A DNA stretch of 64,000 bases from Diphasiastrum complanatum (Eukaryota > Streptophyta > Lycopodiopsida > Lycopodiales > Lycopodiaceae). The position numbers and the translations under genes were made by a program. Shown here in pieces: positions 1 to 10,881 of the stretch (within the stretch, counting starts at the first letter, position 1; the number at the start of each line of letters is the position of its first letter). Location of the stretch: positions 24,745,106 to 24,809,105 of the forward strand of contig CM055100.1 in assembly GCA_029204225.1 (NCBI GenBank), given 5' to 3'. The notes under the pieces were generated by a model that saw only the letters and a program-made list of their open reading frames with translations, was not told where the DNA came from and made no database searches.

Positions 1-1574
1 CCTTTGGCAGCTGCGCACCAGGCAACCTATTGATCTTCACATTACTACTGGTCTTTCCCCAGCGAGCAGCTATGGAGGTGATGAACAGCAGTACAGCAGC
101 AGTGATAACAGCAATCTGCAACATCTTGTCAGTGAGAGGCCGAAGAAAGCTGGCAGTCTGTGTGGAGACTGAAGAGTGGACACTGATAAATATTAGACTG
201 GACGTCACAGTAGTTCTAGATTCATGGTTGTAAGTCAAATTTGCACGTTGATTTTCAGATCGTACTGATCATGGTGAATAGGCAACGGCGTAATGCCCAC
301 GTATGGAAAATTGAGAAGAATGGAATGCAGGATCGAGAAGAATAGAATGCAGGATTGTTATTGGCATTTCGGGAAAGACGTTTTGTGGGTGATTTGAGAC
401 ACAAGTCCCCTCCACCGCGACACTTCAAAGGATGGCACGGTAAAACGCACGAATTTCATTGGTCAATTTCGTGCTCGTTTGAAACACCAGGCTCCATAGA
501 AGAGAAGGCCAACCCGTCTCATCAAAAGTCACAAAATTTCAACATGAGAAGGAAAAAGTTGGCAACATTTGACCATCCCTACAGTGGGGAAGTAGACAGC
601 CAACTCACATGTATTTGGGGGCCCTTTGAGGAACCACACACTACTTGTCATTGAGCGACAAGGGGGATGGGTTGAAATAGTCCTGTAATCAAATGTTAAA
701 ATGAATTCAATCTATAAATATATGGGTGGGAGAACCATTCGTTTGTGAGGGGCTGCCACATAGCACATGCACACTCTGGCGGAATGTGCATGTGCTATGT
801 GGCAGCCCCTCATTGGCTGTCCACATGCACATTCCATCAGAATGCTCGTACTATGTGTCAACATTTGATTGGTTGATTATGGAAGAATGATCACCTAAAA
901 TTTTGGTTCTAAAATCCACATGAACATTGTGTTGGGGGAGGTGCCTCCAAAATACAAAGGAAACCTGAGCACTTGGCATTACGAATATAAGAGGTTCTGT
1001 GTAATTGGGATGGGCCCGGTTCTCAAGGATAAAAAATGAACTTAAAATAGTTGGGTAAAAAAAGTGGTCAAAAGGGGGGTAGTGGTGGAGACATAGAATG
1101 TACACTATAATAATGGAAGCAATGCAATGCAAATGTGATAAAAACGATAATTTTCTTTGTTCCAAAGCAGGTTATTGAAATAAAATCATTGATAAAAAGA
1201 AAAACCTTGGGAATTTTATAAAAGCCCCCCTCCCCTCTCAATCCCAATAAAAAAAGTGTGTTTTTCTAGAGAAAGTTTTAAAGTTGTGTATATTAAATAT
1301 TAAAATTGTGTATATATATAGTTCTATGGACATTACAAATGTTGAAAAGCTTTTACTAACTCCTCTCAAATATGTACTAATTATTAAGAAACCCCTTTTC
1401 AACTAATGATGTTGAAGGCCCATTGTTTTAAGCATTTTGAAATGGATATTCTTAACTTTTATAGATGATTCATCATCGTCAATGTACGTAGACAGTTGGA
1501 AGTTAGACACCCAAACCTTCTAGATTGAAATGAACTCTTGTTTGATTTTTGGCTTTACTTTTTATTTAAGTTTG
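1..1574. other. Non-coding stretch, no gene recognised
   Basis: Short ORFs at 30-233, 355-654 and 851-1165 have no recognisable motif and no splice context. The only clear structure is the inverted repeat at 746-812. Homopolymer and AT-rich tracts are common from 1,200 to 1,560. Confidence 0.6.
746..812. repeat. Perfect 28-bp inverted repeat with 11-nt loop
   Basis: Arms 746-773 and 785-812 are exact reverse complements (outer end GAGGGGCTGCCACATAGCAC). The loop is 774-784. A third, imperfect piece of the arm follows at about 820-870 (CCACATGCACATTCCATCAG and ACTATGTG). RNA from either strand would fold into a stable hairpin. It could be the core of a foldback element or MITE, or a small-RNA precursor. 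Confidence 0.9.
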
Positions 1575-2040
1575 TGTTGGAAGATTTGCGGAACCCGAGG
1601 CAACCTTTACCCTAGTTAATAAGTGGGATTTGGCACCCTATGATTGTAAGTCCAACCCAATGATCACATAGTTATTTGATAATTAGAAAGTCAATAAAAG
1701 GACTTCAGGCCTTTTTGTGGGCAAGGCCTAAATGTCAAGTTAGTGAATAAAGTTGGGACTCCCACCAAAATTGGTTCAAATTCAAATTCAAATTGGTTCC
1801 CTCCAATCTTGAATGGGTTCCCACTTTTTTTTTAAGTTTGAATAGTTAGGGTGATAGAAATGGGCCAATAGGATTTTGAGGCCAAGGCTCTCATCTCCAC
1901 TATAAATAGGGGCAAACATGAGTTGCTCCTCATGTTCAAATCTTCATTTCAATACAAGCAGATTGGTTCTCTTATGGAATGGACTTGTGAATGTCCTTGC
2001 TCTCTGTCCTTTTTCCTCCATCTCTCATGCTTTTATTGTA
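1575..2040 (+). repeat. LTR, family A, plus orientation (3' end approximate)
   Basis: It starts TGTTGGAAGATTTGCGGA and contains a run that recurs, reverse-complemented, at 10,500-10,881: shared blocks include CCAACCCAATGATCAC-type and GGCCTAAATGTCAAGTTAGT segments. A promoter-like CTATAAATAGGGG lies near 1,902. The second copy is on the opposite strand, so the two are not the LTRs of one intact element. Confidence 0.65.
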
Positions 2041-2098
2041 TTTGCTAATTGTTAGATCTGAATGTTATTGGGATTGTATGTTCTTATGCTTTTAGAGA

Positions 2099-2209
<111 letters not shown>

Positions 2210-2639
2210 GTGTCTACCGAATTGTGGATCGTACGATTAATGGATGTAGTGTTAATGCTTAGGGTTAATGGATGTAAGAGTTAGATGTGGATCCTCCATT
2301 CATGCTGAATTCTGAGATATGCTATCGCTCCCACACCAACGAACCTACGTGTGACAACGAACTTCATCTCTTTGATGCTAGATTGCTTGGATCTTATTTT
2401 GGCATGCATAGGGTTAAAATTGCATTTTAGAGTTAGATTGAGGGTAATTTTGCTTGATTTGAGTGGATCTTCTTGTTTAAAATCTAATTTGATTGTTGAA
2501 CAAAGATAGCTATTCAGATCACAATTTTTAAGATCCATTTGGAAAAACAACAAAAATCGGCCAATTTTGCCAAATTTTGAACAAAAAAGAGGCAAAATCA
2601 TCTTCAAATCTGATAACTTTATTTTCTCTTACAGGAAAC

Positions 2640-3700
2640 CTCCGTCGAGTTGTAGAAAGCTTCGGTTTCATTCACAGATCCTTCAGATTGAACGACGAAG
2701 ATTTATTCCCAACAGATTTGCAAAAAACATCAAAAAAACCATTAAAAAACCACCAAAACCCTAAAAAGAACCTTCGTCTGATTCACTTTGCATAGGTGTA
2801 ATTCAGATCTATCTACTGTCAGGTCGACGATGAATAATACCAAAAATAGAAGGCCAAAGTGATTGTTCATCTAGTTGCTGGTAACCTTTTGTGGAAGATT
2901 TACAACTTTCTACAAAAATATCAGTTCTTTGGGAAGAACCTTCGCCAGAGTCTGTGTCAGTTCCACTTACTATTTTTGATAATCAGTAAGTTGGGCGAAG
3001 GTTTCCAAAAAGCTCAGTTGTCATTTCGTCATATTTTTGTCAAAAAAGTCTCTTTTTTGCAAAAATACCAGTATTACTCTTAATTCTGGGCCAAATACTT
3101 CAGCGAGTTTTCTGAGGATGCTAAATATAGTAAGTTACCCTCTGTGAGTTTGGCGAAGATTAGATCTATCAAGATCTTCCAAAAAATAAATTTTTACTCC
3201 CAAAAAGTTGCAAAAACCTCATTTTTTGTCAGAAAAAACCTTCGCCAGTTCTACCACATATATATTTGTGTCAGATTTATCTATTGAAAAGTCGACGAAG
3301 ATTAATTTTACCATATTTATCAGTAAATAGCTAGATCAATGATTTTTTTATCAAAAATAGTAGTGAAGGACCTTTGTCTAGTCAACTTTTGTCCAAAAAA
3401 TCTTCACCAATACTACTTTTTTGGTTTTGACTTACTAAATCTAGCCTTTGTCAGATTTCTGATCCATCTTGATATATTCTGATAGAAATTCTGAAAAATC
3501 TTTATTTTTAGTGTCGATCACTTGATCAAGATCTATTTCCTAAAAATAAACAATCTGATTATTGCCAAGTGATAAAGTTTTTACAGACTTGATCTGATCT
3601 TATTTGAGATAGGACCTTGCTGAAAAATCTAGATCCAATCTCATTGTCTGATTGACGTAATTTGGAATTATGGCTGAATAAGGAGCACCACTGAACCCAC
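2640..3700 (+). other. Leader of a retroelement with recurrent CTTCGCCAG motifs
   Basis: This non-coding region precedes the Gag at 3.7 kb. It holds degenerate, dispersed copies of ACCTTCGCCAG or its complement (near 2,938, 2,995, 3,239) and of GTCGACGA (near 2,824 and 3,291), between T-rich spacers. I read it as the 5' untranslated leader of the element that encodes the following Gag. Confidence 0.4.
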
Positions 3701-5102
3701 CACCAATTATTGTTATAAGGTCTATGGCGAAGTTTTTCCACAAGATAAACTTCAGTTATTCCATATGGCCTTAACTGGAGCTGCTCAAGATTGGTTTTAT
3801 AACCAAGATGAAGTAGAACGACAAGATTGAGAAGTGGTTAAAGCCGCTCTCATTACGAGATTTAAGCCTAGAAAATTTATGAAAAATCTCTTTCTCCTTT
3901 TAAGTAAAATTAAAATGGGAAAGAGAGAGGTAGTAAGAGATTATATTGAATGGGTCAAACACCTCAGATTTGAGTGTGATCCCGATCTAATCAGTGAAGA
4001 TGCTTTGATTATGTGGTTTTTAGCAGGTCTACCCAAACGGATTAGACACGAGCTAAAATGCCATACTGAATATGTTACGATACAAAGCGCTATGGCTGAT
4101 GCAATTCATGAGGAGAATGAAGATTCTAACAATGAACCAAATGTTGAAATGTTGCCTTATATAATAGGACAAACCACGACGACATCCACCACAATTGCAT
4201 CAACGAAAATCAATGCTACTATAGAGAAGATGATCGACGAGTTTGAAAAACTAGGTCAAAAGCAGCAGATGCAGTATCAACTTGATGAAAAGATCAAAGC
4301 CTTGGAAGAATTCCATGGCAAAGTGAACAAAGACCTTGAGAAGTTTGCAAAGACTTTTCCTAGCCGAAAAGACGTCTGGTATTCAATTTGTGCGGGTAAT
4401 CATACTATGAATGAATGTCCAATATTGAAACAACGAATGACGAATAATATTTGTTATTTGTGCAATTCTACAGGTCATGAAACAGCCTTTTGCTCATTTA
4501 ATCCTCGGATTATCCAACAAAGGTATGCTAAACTTCAGTATCGAGAACCAACTTATTCAAAGGGTCCTAACAGAAAGCCTTTCAATTTTGGCCTTGGATT
4601 TCCAGAACGACTAGCTCTGCAAGCTCCCACGGGACAAAGTGCTCCACTTGCAAATCTAATGGAACCAAAACCTTATGCTAGTAATGAGCAATGGAACTAT
4701 AGCAATGATCATGAGAGTGGTCCTTCAGAGCAGTATGCTATCTATGTTGCCGCACAACAACAAGTAGCTAGACAATGGGCCAGAGCATGACTTGGATGTT
4801 TTGCATGCGAAGAGAATCACAGAGTTGTTGAATGTCCAAACAAAGGAAAGTTTGTACCATTCTGTAGAGACTGTGGTTATGGACACTGTTATAAAATTTG
4901 TCCTACAAGACCCAAACCACCTCCAGTTACTACCTCAGTGAACTTGATTACAATCAAGAAAAGACTAGTAGTTCAACTTGAACGAACTGTACCTTTAATG
5001 GTTGTTACCAGGGCTTAGAAACAGAAGGGAGTTCTAGTCAATCCAATACCTACTGAATCTGCACCAACTACAGATATACCCCTTAAATGCATGATGCATG
5101 CG
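3700..5102 (+). pseudogene. Retrotransposon Gag with four zinc-knuckle modules
   Basis: The frame begins before 3,834 (GEVFPQDKLQLFHMALTGAA, then a TGA at 3828-3830) and runs to TAA at 5,102. The Gag matrix/capsid part contains ITRFKPRKFMKN and YIEWVKHLRFECDPDLISED. Zinc knuckles follow: a degenerate one near 4,390 (first Cys lost, CAGNHTMNEC), CYLCNSTGHETAFC near 4,452, CFACEENHRVVEC near 4,800, and CRDCGYGHCYKIC near 4,863. Three in-frame stops interrupt it (3,828; 4,788; about 5,017); the last two fit C-to-T change of CGA or CAG. No protease or reverse transcriptase follows in this frame; a different element's gag starts at 5,566. Gag packages the RNA genome. Confidence 0.7.
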
Positions 5103-5565
5103 TAACCAGTGATTTTGATCCGTAGAATTCTTGCATGGTACTATTTTTAGCAATTCTAGATCAAAAAGCAAATTTCCTAGCAACTAGGATATTTACGGGA
5201 AATTTTTACTTTTTTTTGGAAAAGTAAGTGCATGTCAAGCAGTTCCATGCAGGATCTTTCGAAATGATATCGATTTGAGACAGTGCCTCTGGTTTTGCAA
5301 AATCGATCTAATTCATCGATTTTCACAGTTGGTCCATTTCAAACGGATTTCGAAAATCCCAGTTTTTCATAAATTTTAATGATTGGTCATAAAAAGTGGT
5401 TGTTGTTTAGTTGTTCTGATATTGATTTTGCAAAAAATTGCTCAAACAAGTGAAAGACCTTGCTGAATGATATCAGTCTATTATGAAGGTTTTAAATGTT
5501 TCACTTATTAGTTGATGATTGGATCTCGACTAATTTAAGCAAATTTTGCATGTCAGGAAATCAAT
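5103..5565 (+). other. Non-coding leader before the Gypsy gag
   Basis: No ORF, LTR end or primer-binding site is evident. The region separates two unrelated gag modules and probably contains the junction between two elements. Confidence 0.4.
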
Positions 5566-6500
5566 ATGGTAGACGATAATGCAAATGCAGCTCTCGATGG
5601 TCAGGTGCCAATGCCTACCTATCTGCAAATTTGTCAGTCATTAAGCCAAGCGCTTAATGAAATAAACAACAGGAATACTTTACGTGATCAACGAATGGAA
5701 GTACTGTTAAATCAAGTGAGAGCTTTGTCTGCTCCGAATTTGGGCTTTCAGCTTGAACCATTTTCGAGGGAGAAGAAGGAGAAAAAACCTGAAATTGTGG
5801 ATGACTGGTTAACCAAGTGGACCGGTTATTTTAATTACACGGAATTCCTGAGGAGAAAAAGATTGAAAGTGTTATTCTGTTCTTCCGTGGTAAAGCTTTG
5901 TCGTGGTGGCGTGATTTACAACCTAAACCTACCACATGGGACGAGTTCATGGAGGTGTTCAGAAAGTCGTTTGTGGTTGTGGATGACTCGGATTTTCACC
6001 AAAGACTTGTGAATTGCAAAATGGGTACTCGGAGTTTGGACTCATACCCACAAGATTTTATGGATTTATGGAATAAAATACCCTCATTCGATGCAAAACT
6101 GGCTCTGTGGCAATTTATCCTAGGTTTGCCTGCAGATTATCAGAATGAGTGTAAGCGTAACGTGCTTCAATCCTTTGATGATGTTGTTCGTGTTGCGAAA
6201 GCTTACGACTCCACGGTTGTGGCATCTAGGAAGCAGTTACAGGGTAATCCATCTGGATCATCCGGACCCAGCCAAAAAAAAGAGAAGAAAAGAGTTCGTG
6301 GGAATAAGAATAAAAAATATTTCGACGAACTGGATCAAGCTGCATCTGAATTTAGACAAAAGAAAAAGTTGTCCCAGAAAAAGACTAGAAGGACCAATGT
6401 TTGTTTCCATTGCGGTCAGCCTGGACAAGTTATGAACTTCTGTCCAAAACGAAAGAAAGGTGCAGCTCAAGTGATTGAGATGCCAGGTAAAGAGAATCTT
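5566..6500 (+). pseudogene. Gypsy-1 gag
   Basis: It starts MVDDNANAALDGQVPMP. A frameshift near 5,850-5,900 moves the frame to the one reading GKALSWWRDLQP-type sequence, then TWDEFMEVFRKSF, DLWNKIPSFDAKLALWQF and ILGLPADYQNEC, typical of the plant retrotransposon Gag domain (W-x-x-F, F-x-x-GL). A basic segment (KKEKKRVRGNKNKK) precedes a single zinc knuckle, CFHCGQPGQVMNFC, in which the consensus His is Val. Confidence 0.8.
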
Positions 6501-7280
6501 AAGCTAGAAATTAATAAAATTAATTGTGAGCGTGATTGTTCTTTCAGTACTACTTCATTCTTGCCAAATGATTTATTTCGTTTGAAAGGCACTATGAATG
6601 GACATGAATTTAGTATTTTAGTGGACAGTGGATCTACTCATAATTTCATTAACTCTGGTCTTGTACAGAAACTCGGACTCAAAACTGAAGCCAGTAACCA
6701 TAGATATCGAGTATATCTAGTTTCAGGAGCGTAGTTGGAGACGTGGGATGTGAAAGTTCCAAGACTCCCTGTTTGGATCCAGGACTATAGAGAGTTAATT
6801 GATTTCCATGTTTTAGATTTAGCACGTACGGATATTATTCTAGGATACGAGTGGTTATTTAATAAGCATCCTGAAATAGATTTTGAGAAGCATGTTCTCT
6901 CTTTTCAGGAGGGTAAAAACATAGTTACATTGTTTGGAGACAATTTTGTACATCCATCTGGGATGAGTTCATTTGCTAATGTAATAGAAATTTTTGATTC
7001 ACAGTATGAAGCTTATTCTTTATTTGCTAAGCCAATTTTGGATTTATCTGAAATGCATCTAAGTAGTTGTGAACCGTCAAAAATTCTTAACTTAGTAGAC
7101 TTAGATCAGGAGCAAATTGAGAAGAATAAGTTACTGTTTGAATTCAAAGATGTATTTCCAGAAGAATTACCTCATGGAATACCACCGTCCAGATCGGTAG
7201 ACCATAAGATTCAGCTAATTCTAGGTAGTCACCCTATTTCTAGAAAACCTTATAGGTTTTTTTTCAGAAAGAAGAGGTAG
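6501..7280 (+). pseudogene. Gypsy-1 aspartic protease and linker
   Basis: The retropepsin active site is LVDSGSTHNFI near 6,620. TAG at 6732-6734 interrupts the frame (VSGA, stop, LETWDV) and fits CAG-to-TAG. Then come DIILGYEWL, the second hallmark of retropepsin-like proteases of this group, and FPEELPHGIPPSR, the conserved link to reverse transcriptase. It ends at a TAG (7278-7280) beside a poly-T stretch where the frame has probably slipped. Confidence 0.8.
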
Positions 7281-8134
7281 AGATTACTAAGCAAATTAAA
7301 AATTACCTGAAGATGGGTCATATTCATCCAAGTAAGTCGCCTTGGGGTGCTCTTGTTCTTCTAAAAGCGAAGAAAGATGGAGGCTTCAGCATGTGTGTGG
7401 ACTACAAAGGGTTGAATAAGGTAACTATTAGAAATAAATATCCTTTGCCTCGTATGGATGATCTGGTAGATAGATTAGGTGGACCTAAATACTTCACAAA
7501 GATAGATCTTAGAGCCGAATATCATCAGATTAGGATTCATCTGGGTGACGTGTAGAAGATAGGTTTTCGGACGAGAATCGATCACTATGAATTTCTTGTG
7601 CTTCCTTTTGGGTTAACGAATGCACCAGCTACGTTCCAACAGATGATGAACGATCTTTTTCGTCCATATCTAGGGAAGTTTGTGGTTGGATTCCTAGATG
7701 ATATTCTCATCTACAGTAGGACACTTAAGGAACATTTGAGTCATCTTAAGACTGTCTTAGATATTCTCAGATGAGAGAAACTCTACACTAAGGAATCTAA
7801 ACGTGAGTTCTTTAAGCATGAGTTGTTGTACCTCGGTCATAAGATCACACGTAATGGGTTAGAGATTGACAAAACTAAGGTCAAGACAGTGCTTGATTGG
7901 CTGATACCGAAGACGGTTAGAGAAGTTAAATCTTTTTTCGGTTTTACAGTTTTCTTTCGTAAGTCAATTGAGGATTATGCTAAAGTGGCAGCACCCTTAA
8001 ATAATTTGACTGAAGGCAGAGTTAATAAAAAGAAAAAGAGAGGTCAACCTAGCGAGCCTATTGAGTGGAAGGATGAATTGAACCAATGCTTTGAGAAACT
8101 CAAGCAAATGGTTGCTTCAGCCTTTGTTTTATAG
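7281..8134 (+). pseudogene. Gypsy-1 reverse transcriptase
   Basis: Palm and finger motifs appear in order: [60 protein letters not shown] and [15 protein letters not shown] (the F-x-DD catalytic box), then LGHKITRNGLEID and LNNLTEGR. In-frame stops at 7,553 (GDV, stop, KIGF), 7,772 and 8,132 all fit C-to-T changes of CAG or CGA. Confidence 0.88.
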
Positions 8135-8505
8135 ATCGTGAATCCTGATATACCTTACATTGTGCGAACTGAAGCAAGTGATTCGGCGATAGGGGCAGTT
8201 CTTCTACAGGAGGATAGGCCGATAGCGTTTGAAAGCAAGAAACTCACGAGGCCTCAGTTGCGTTATACAACTCAAGAGAAAGAGTTATTTGTTGTAATAC
8301 ATGCACTTAAAACCTGGAGGCATTACCTTTATGGTAGTCAGTTTATAGTGTATACGGATCACCAACCTCTGAAGTACTTTTGTAATCAGAATGATCTAAG
8401 GCGTCGTAAAGCTCGTTGGACTGAGCTTATGTAGGAATTTGATCATGAGATCCGATATATCAAGGGCAGCTCTAACCAAGTTGCGGATGCACTTAGTCGG
8501 ATTGG
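8135..8505 (+). pseudogene. Gypsy-1 RNase H
   Basis: Motifs: TEASDSAIGAVLLQ (usual TDAS has Glu for Asp), RPIAFESKKL, YTTQEKELFVVIHALKTW, HYLYGSQFIVYTDHQPL, and SNQVADALSRI. It degrades the RNA of the RNA-DNA hybrid. One stop at 8,432 (TELM, stop, EFDHEI) fits CAG-to-TAG. Confidence 0.85.
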
Positions 8506-10037
8506 TGAATTGAATGAACTTTCTTTCACCCAGATTTCCACTGATCTATATCTTTCACTGAGAGGAAAATGTGAATCAGATTCTCATTTTGGTCCCATCT
8601 CGAAGATGGTGGAGACAGGAAAAAATAAGAATGGAATAGAGATTTACTCACAGGGGTCTCAGGTTCCTAGGAAAGATAAGAAGATAGCAGAACAGTTCTC
8701 TATCCGAGGTGGGTTACTATTTCAGAATGGAAAAATTTGTGTACCGGCGGATGATGATTTAAAGAAAAAGTTTCTTTATGAATGTCATGACGTTTCCTGT
8801 GCAGGTCATCCGGGTATACACAGGACTTTGGACTTGGTCAAAAGAGAGTTTTATTGGCCGAAACTCAAGCCATTTGTCGAGTCTTATGTGGTTAAGTGTA
8901 TACCTTGCCAGTTAGCCAAAGCTGAACGCTTAAAGACTGGAGGGTTTCTACATCCCCTAGATATCCCTCAAAAATGATGGGAAAGTATATCTTTGGATTT
9001 TGTGGTTGGACGAGCCAAGGACCCAATGCCAAAATGATTCTATTTGGGTTATGGTGGACAGGTTGACAAAGTTAGCTACTTTTATACCAGTCAAGTCAAC
9101 TGCTAAGGCTTTGGATTTAGCCCAGATCTTTGTGGAAAGATTATTTAGGATATATGGACTGCCAAGTGATATAGTTAGTGATAGAGATCCTAAGTTTACA
9201 GGTCACTTTTGGTCAGCTGTATTCCATAAGCTTGAAACCTTGCTTAGTTTTAGTTCTTCTGATCATCCTGAATCAGATGGCCAGACTGAGAGAACTAATC
9301 AGACTATGAAGGATATGTTGAAAACTTATGTGTCTCACAAAAAATCTCAGTGGGAAGATTATATTCCTTTGATTGAGTTTGCTTATAACAGTAGAAAACA
9401 TTCTGCTACTGGTTATAGTCCGTTTATGCTGATGTACAGTTTTCAACCTAGATCTCCGGTAAATGTGGAGACAAAGTCTGTTAAGGTCCAGAAAGTTGCA
9501 GATTTATTGCATGATATGCGTGAAATGTTGCAAGTGGCCCGTGATTGTATCTGGAGTGCTCAGGATAGAGCTAGGCACTATGCCAATCTTAAGAGGTCTC
9601 CCAGAGATTTTAAAGATGATGACTGGGTATATCTTAGAATACCTAAAGATTCTAAGACTATGAGTATAGGGAAGTATTATAGATTGTCTGCAAGATATTG
9701 TGGACCATTTCGGATTATAAAGAAAATTGGTTCTTTAGCTTATGAACTAGATCTTCAGAACAAGACTACAGCTCACCCAGTGTTTCATGTAAGCCGATTG
9801 AAATTAAGTTTACATGAAGGTGAAGTAGTTGGTTCATTGGAGGATCTTACCCATTTGGAGGACTCATCGCTTAGTGTTCCTTTGGAACCTGAAAAGGTAC
9901 TCAGAACTAGAGATAAACAATTGAGAAATCGTTCTATCTCTGAGTGCTTGATCAGGTGGATGGGCCGGAATGAGGATGATGATTCATGGGAAAGGGTCGA
10001 AAGCATAAACAAGAATTTTCCTAGTTTTCATTTCTAG
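8506..10037 (+). pseudogene. Gypsy-1 integrase and C-terminal chromodomain
   Basis: The HHCC zinc domain reads CHDVSCAGHPGIH and CIPCQLAKAERLKTGGF. A TGA at 8,974 (fits TGG-to-TGA) and a frameshift near 9,020 separate it from the catalytic core: SLDFVVG, MVDRLTKLATFIPV, VSDRDPKFTGHFW and ESDGQTERTNQ supply the D, D and E. The GPF-type C-terminus is YCGPFRIIKKIGSLAYEL and HPVFHVSRLKLSLHEG. The chromodomain ends the protein: CLIRWMGRNEDDDSWER. Chromodomains in this family direct integration to heterochromatin. Confidence 0.87.
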
Positions 10038-10065
10038 AGATAGAAATGGTTTAAGGGACGAAGAA

Positions 10066-10480
10066 TGTTATGTCCATGTCCTGTACAAGGGAATCGGAAC
10101 TATTCCTAACGTGGATAGCCGGTCACTCCAATTGTATGTGGTTATTAGTTATGCTACGTCATTCCGGACGTGGTCGTATTAAATAATTAATAATCATATG
10201 AGGTCCTAGACCTATAATTGGACATAGGAGCACATGCATGGTGAAGACTGCATGGGAGATCCTAAAGGGAATATTCTCTATCTCTAGAGGAGAATAAGTC
10301 TATTGGAAACTCGCCCCTCCTCCTATTGTGAATTGTGATTCTTGAGCCAGTGTTTCCTCTCCTCTCTTGTGTTCTTCATTGTGGGTTGGGGGTGGATTGG
10401 TTAGGGTATTGACTAGCCTCTCCATATTGGTTGGGTGGTTCATGCTCCATAGGTGTCCTTTTGGGTTGCATGTGATTGGA
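10066..10480 (+). repeat. Gypsy-1 3' LTR (right end approximate)
   Basis: A purine-rich tract (TTTAAGGGACGAAGAA) precedes TGTTATGTCCATGTCCTG, the expected PPT-LTR junction, 28 bases after the chromodomain stop. No matching 5' LTR was found. The 3' limit cannot be set because the adjoining sequence is another LTR in the opposite orientation. Confidence 0.65.
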
Positions 10481-10499
10481 ATCATGTAGATCTTCACTT

Positions 10500-10881
10500 G
10501 GTGGTTCTTACAGAATCAATCTGCTTTATTGAAATGAAAATATGTACATGTGTAGGAATCTCGAGTTGGTCCCTTCTTATAGTAGAGAGGAGGACCCTGG
10601 CCTCTGAATCCTATTGGTCCATTTCTGCCTCCCTAACTATTCAAATTTAAAAAAGAGTGGGAACCCATTCAAATTGGAGGAAAATCCAACTTTATTCACT
10701 AACTTGACATTTAGGCCCTGCGACATTAAAAGTCTCGCAAAAAGGCCTAAAGTCCTTAATACTTTCTAATTAATCAAATAACTACGTGATCATCGGGTTG
10801 GACTTAGACACGTAGGGTTCCAGATCCCTCTCACTTATAAACTAGGGTTAGGTTGCCTTGGGATCCGCAAACCCTCCAACA
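10500..10881 (-). repeat. LTR, family A, minus orientation
   Basis: Read on the minus strand it starts TGTTGGAGGGTTTGCGGATC at 10,881 and matches the LTR at 1,575. It is preceded on that strand by a purine tract GGTGGGGGATAT, so it is the 3' LTR of a minus-strand element whose internal part lies to the right (10,882-12,922). The left limit is approximate. Confidence 0.65.

Larger units (their letters stand above)
5566..10480 (+). mobile_element. Ty3/Gypsy retrotransposon with chromodomain (Gypsy-1), decayed
   Basis: Order is gag, protease, reverse transcriptase, RNase H, integrase, chromodomain, which is the Ty3/Gypsy order; the C-terminal chromodomain places it in the chromovirus branch. 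A 3' LTR starts at 10,066. No 5' LTR was found, so it is truncated or its 5' LTR has diverged. The reading frame is broken by several stops and at least two frameshifts, so it is dead. Confidence 0.85.

Noticed and set aside
355-654. 99-codon ORF
   Set aside because: No motif, no splice or promoter context, and composition is that of non-coding sequence.
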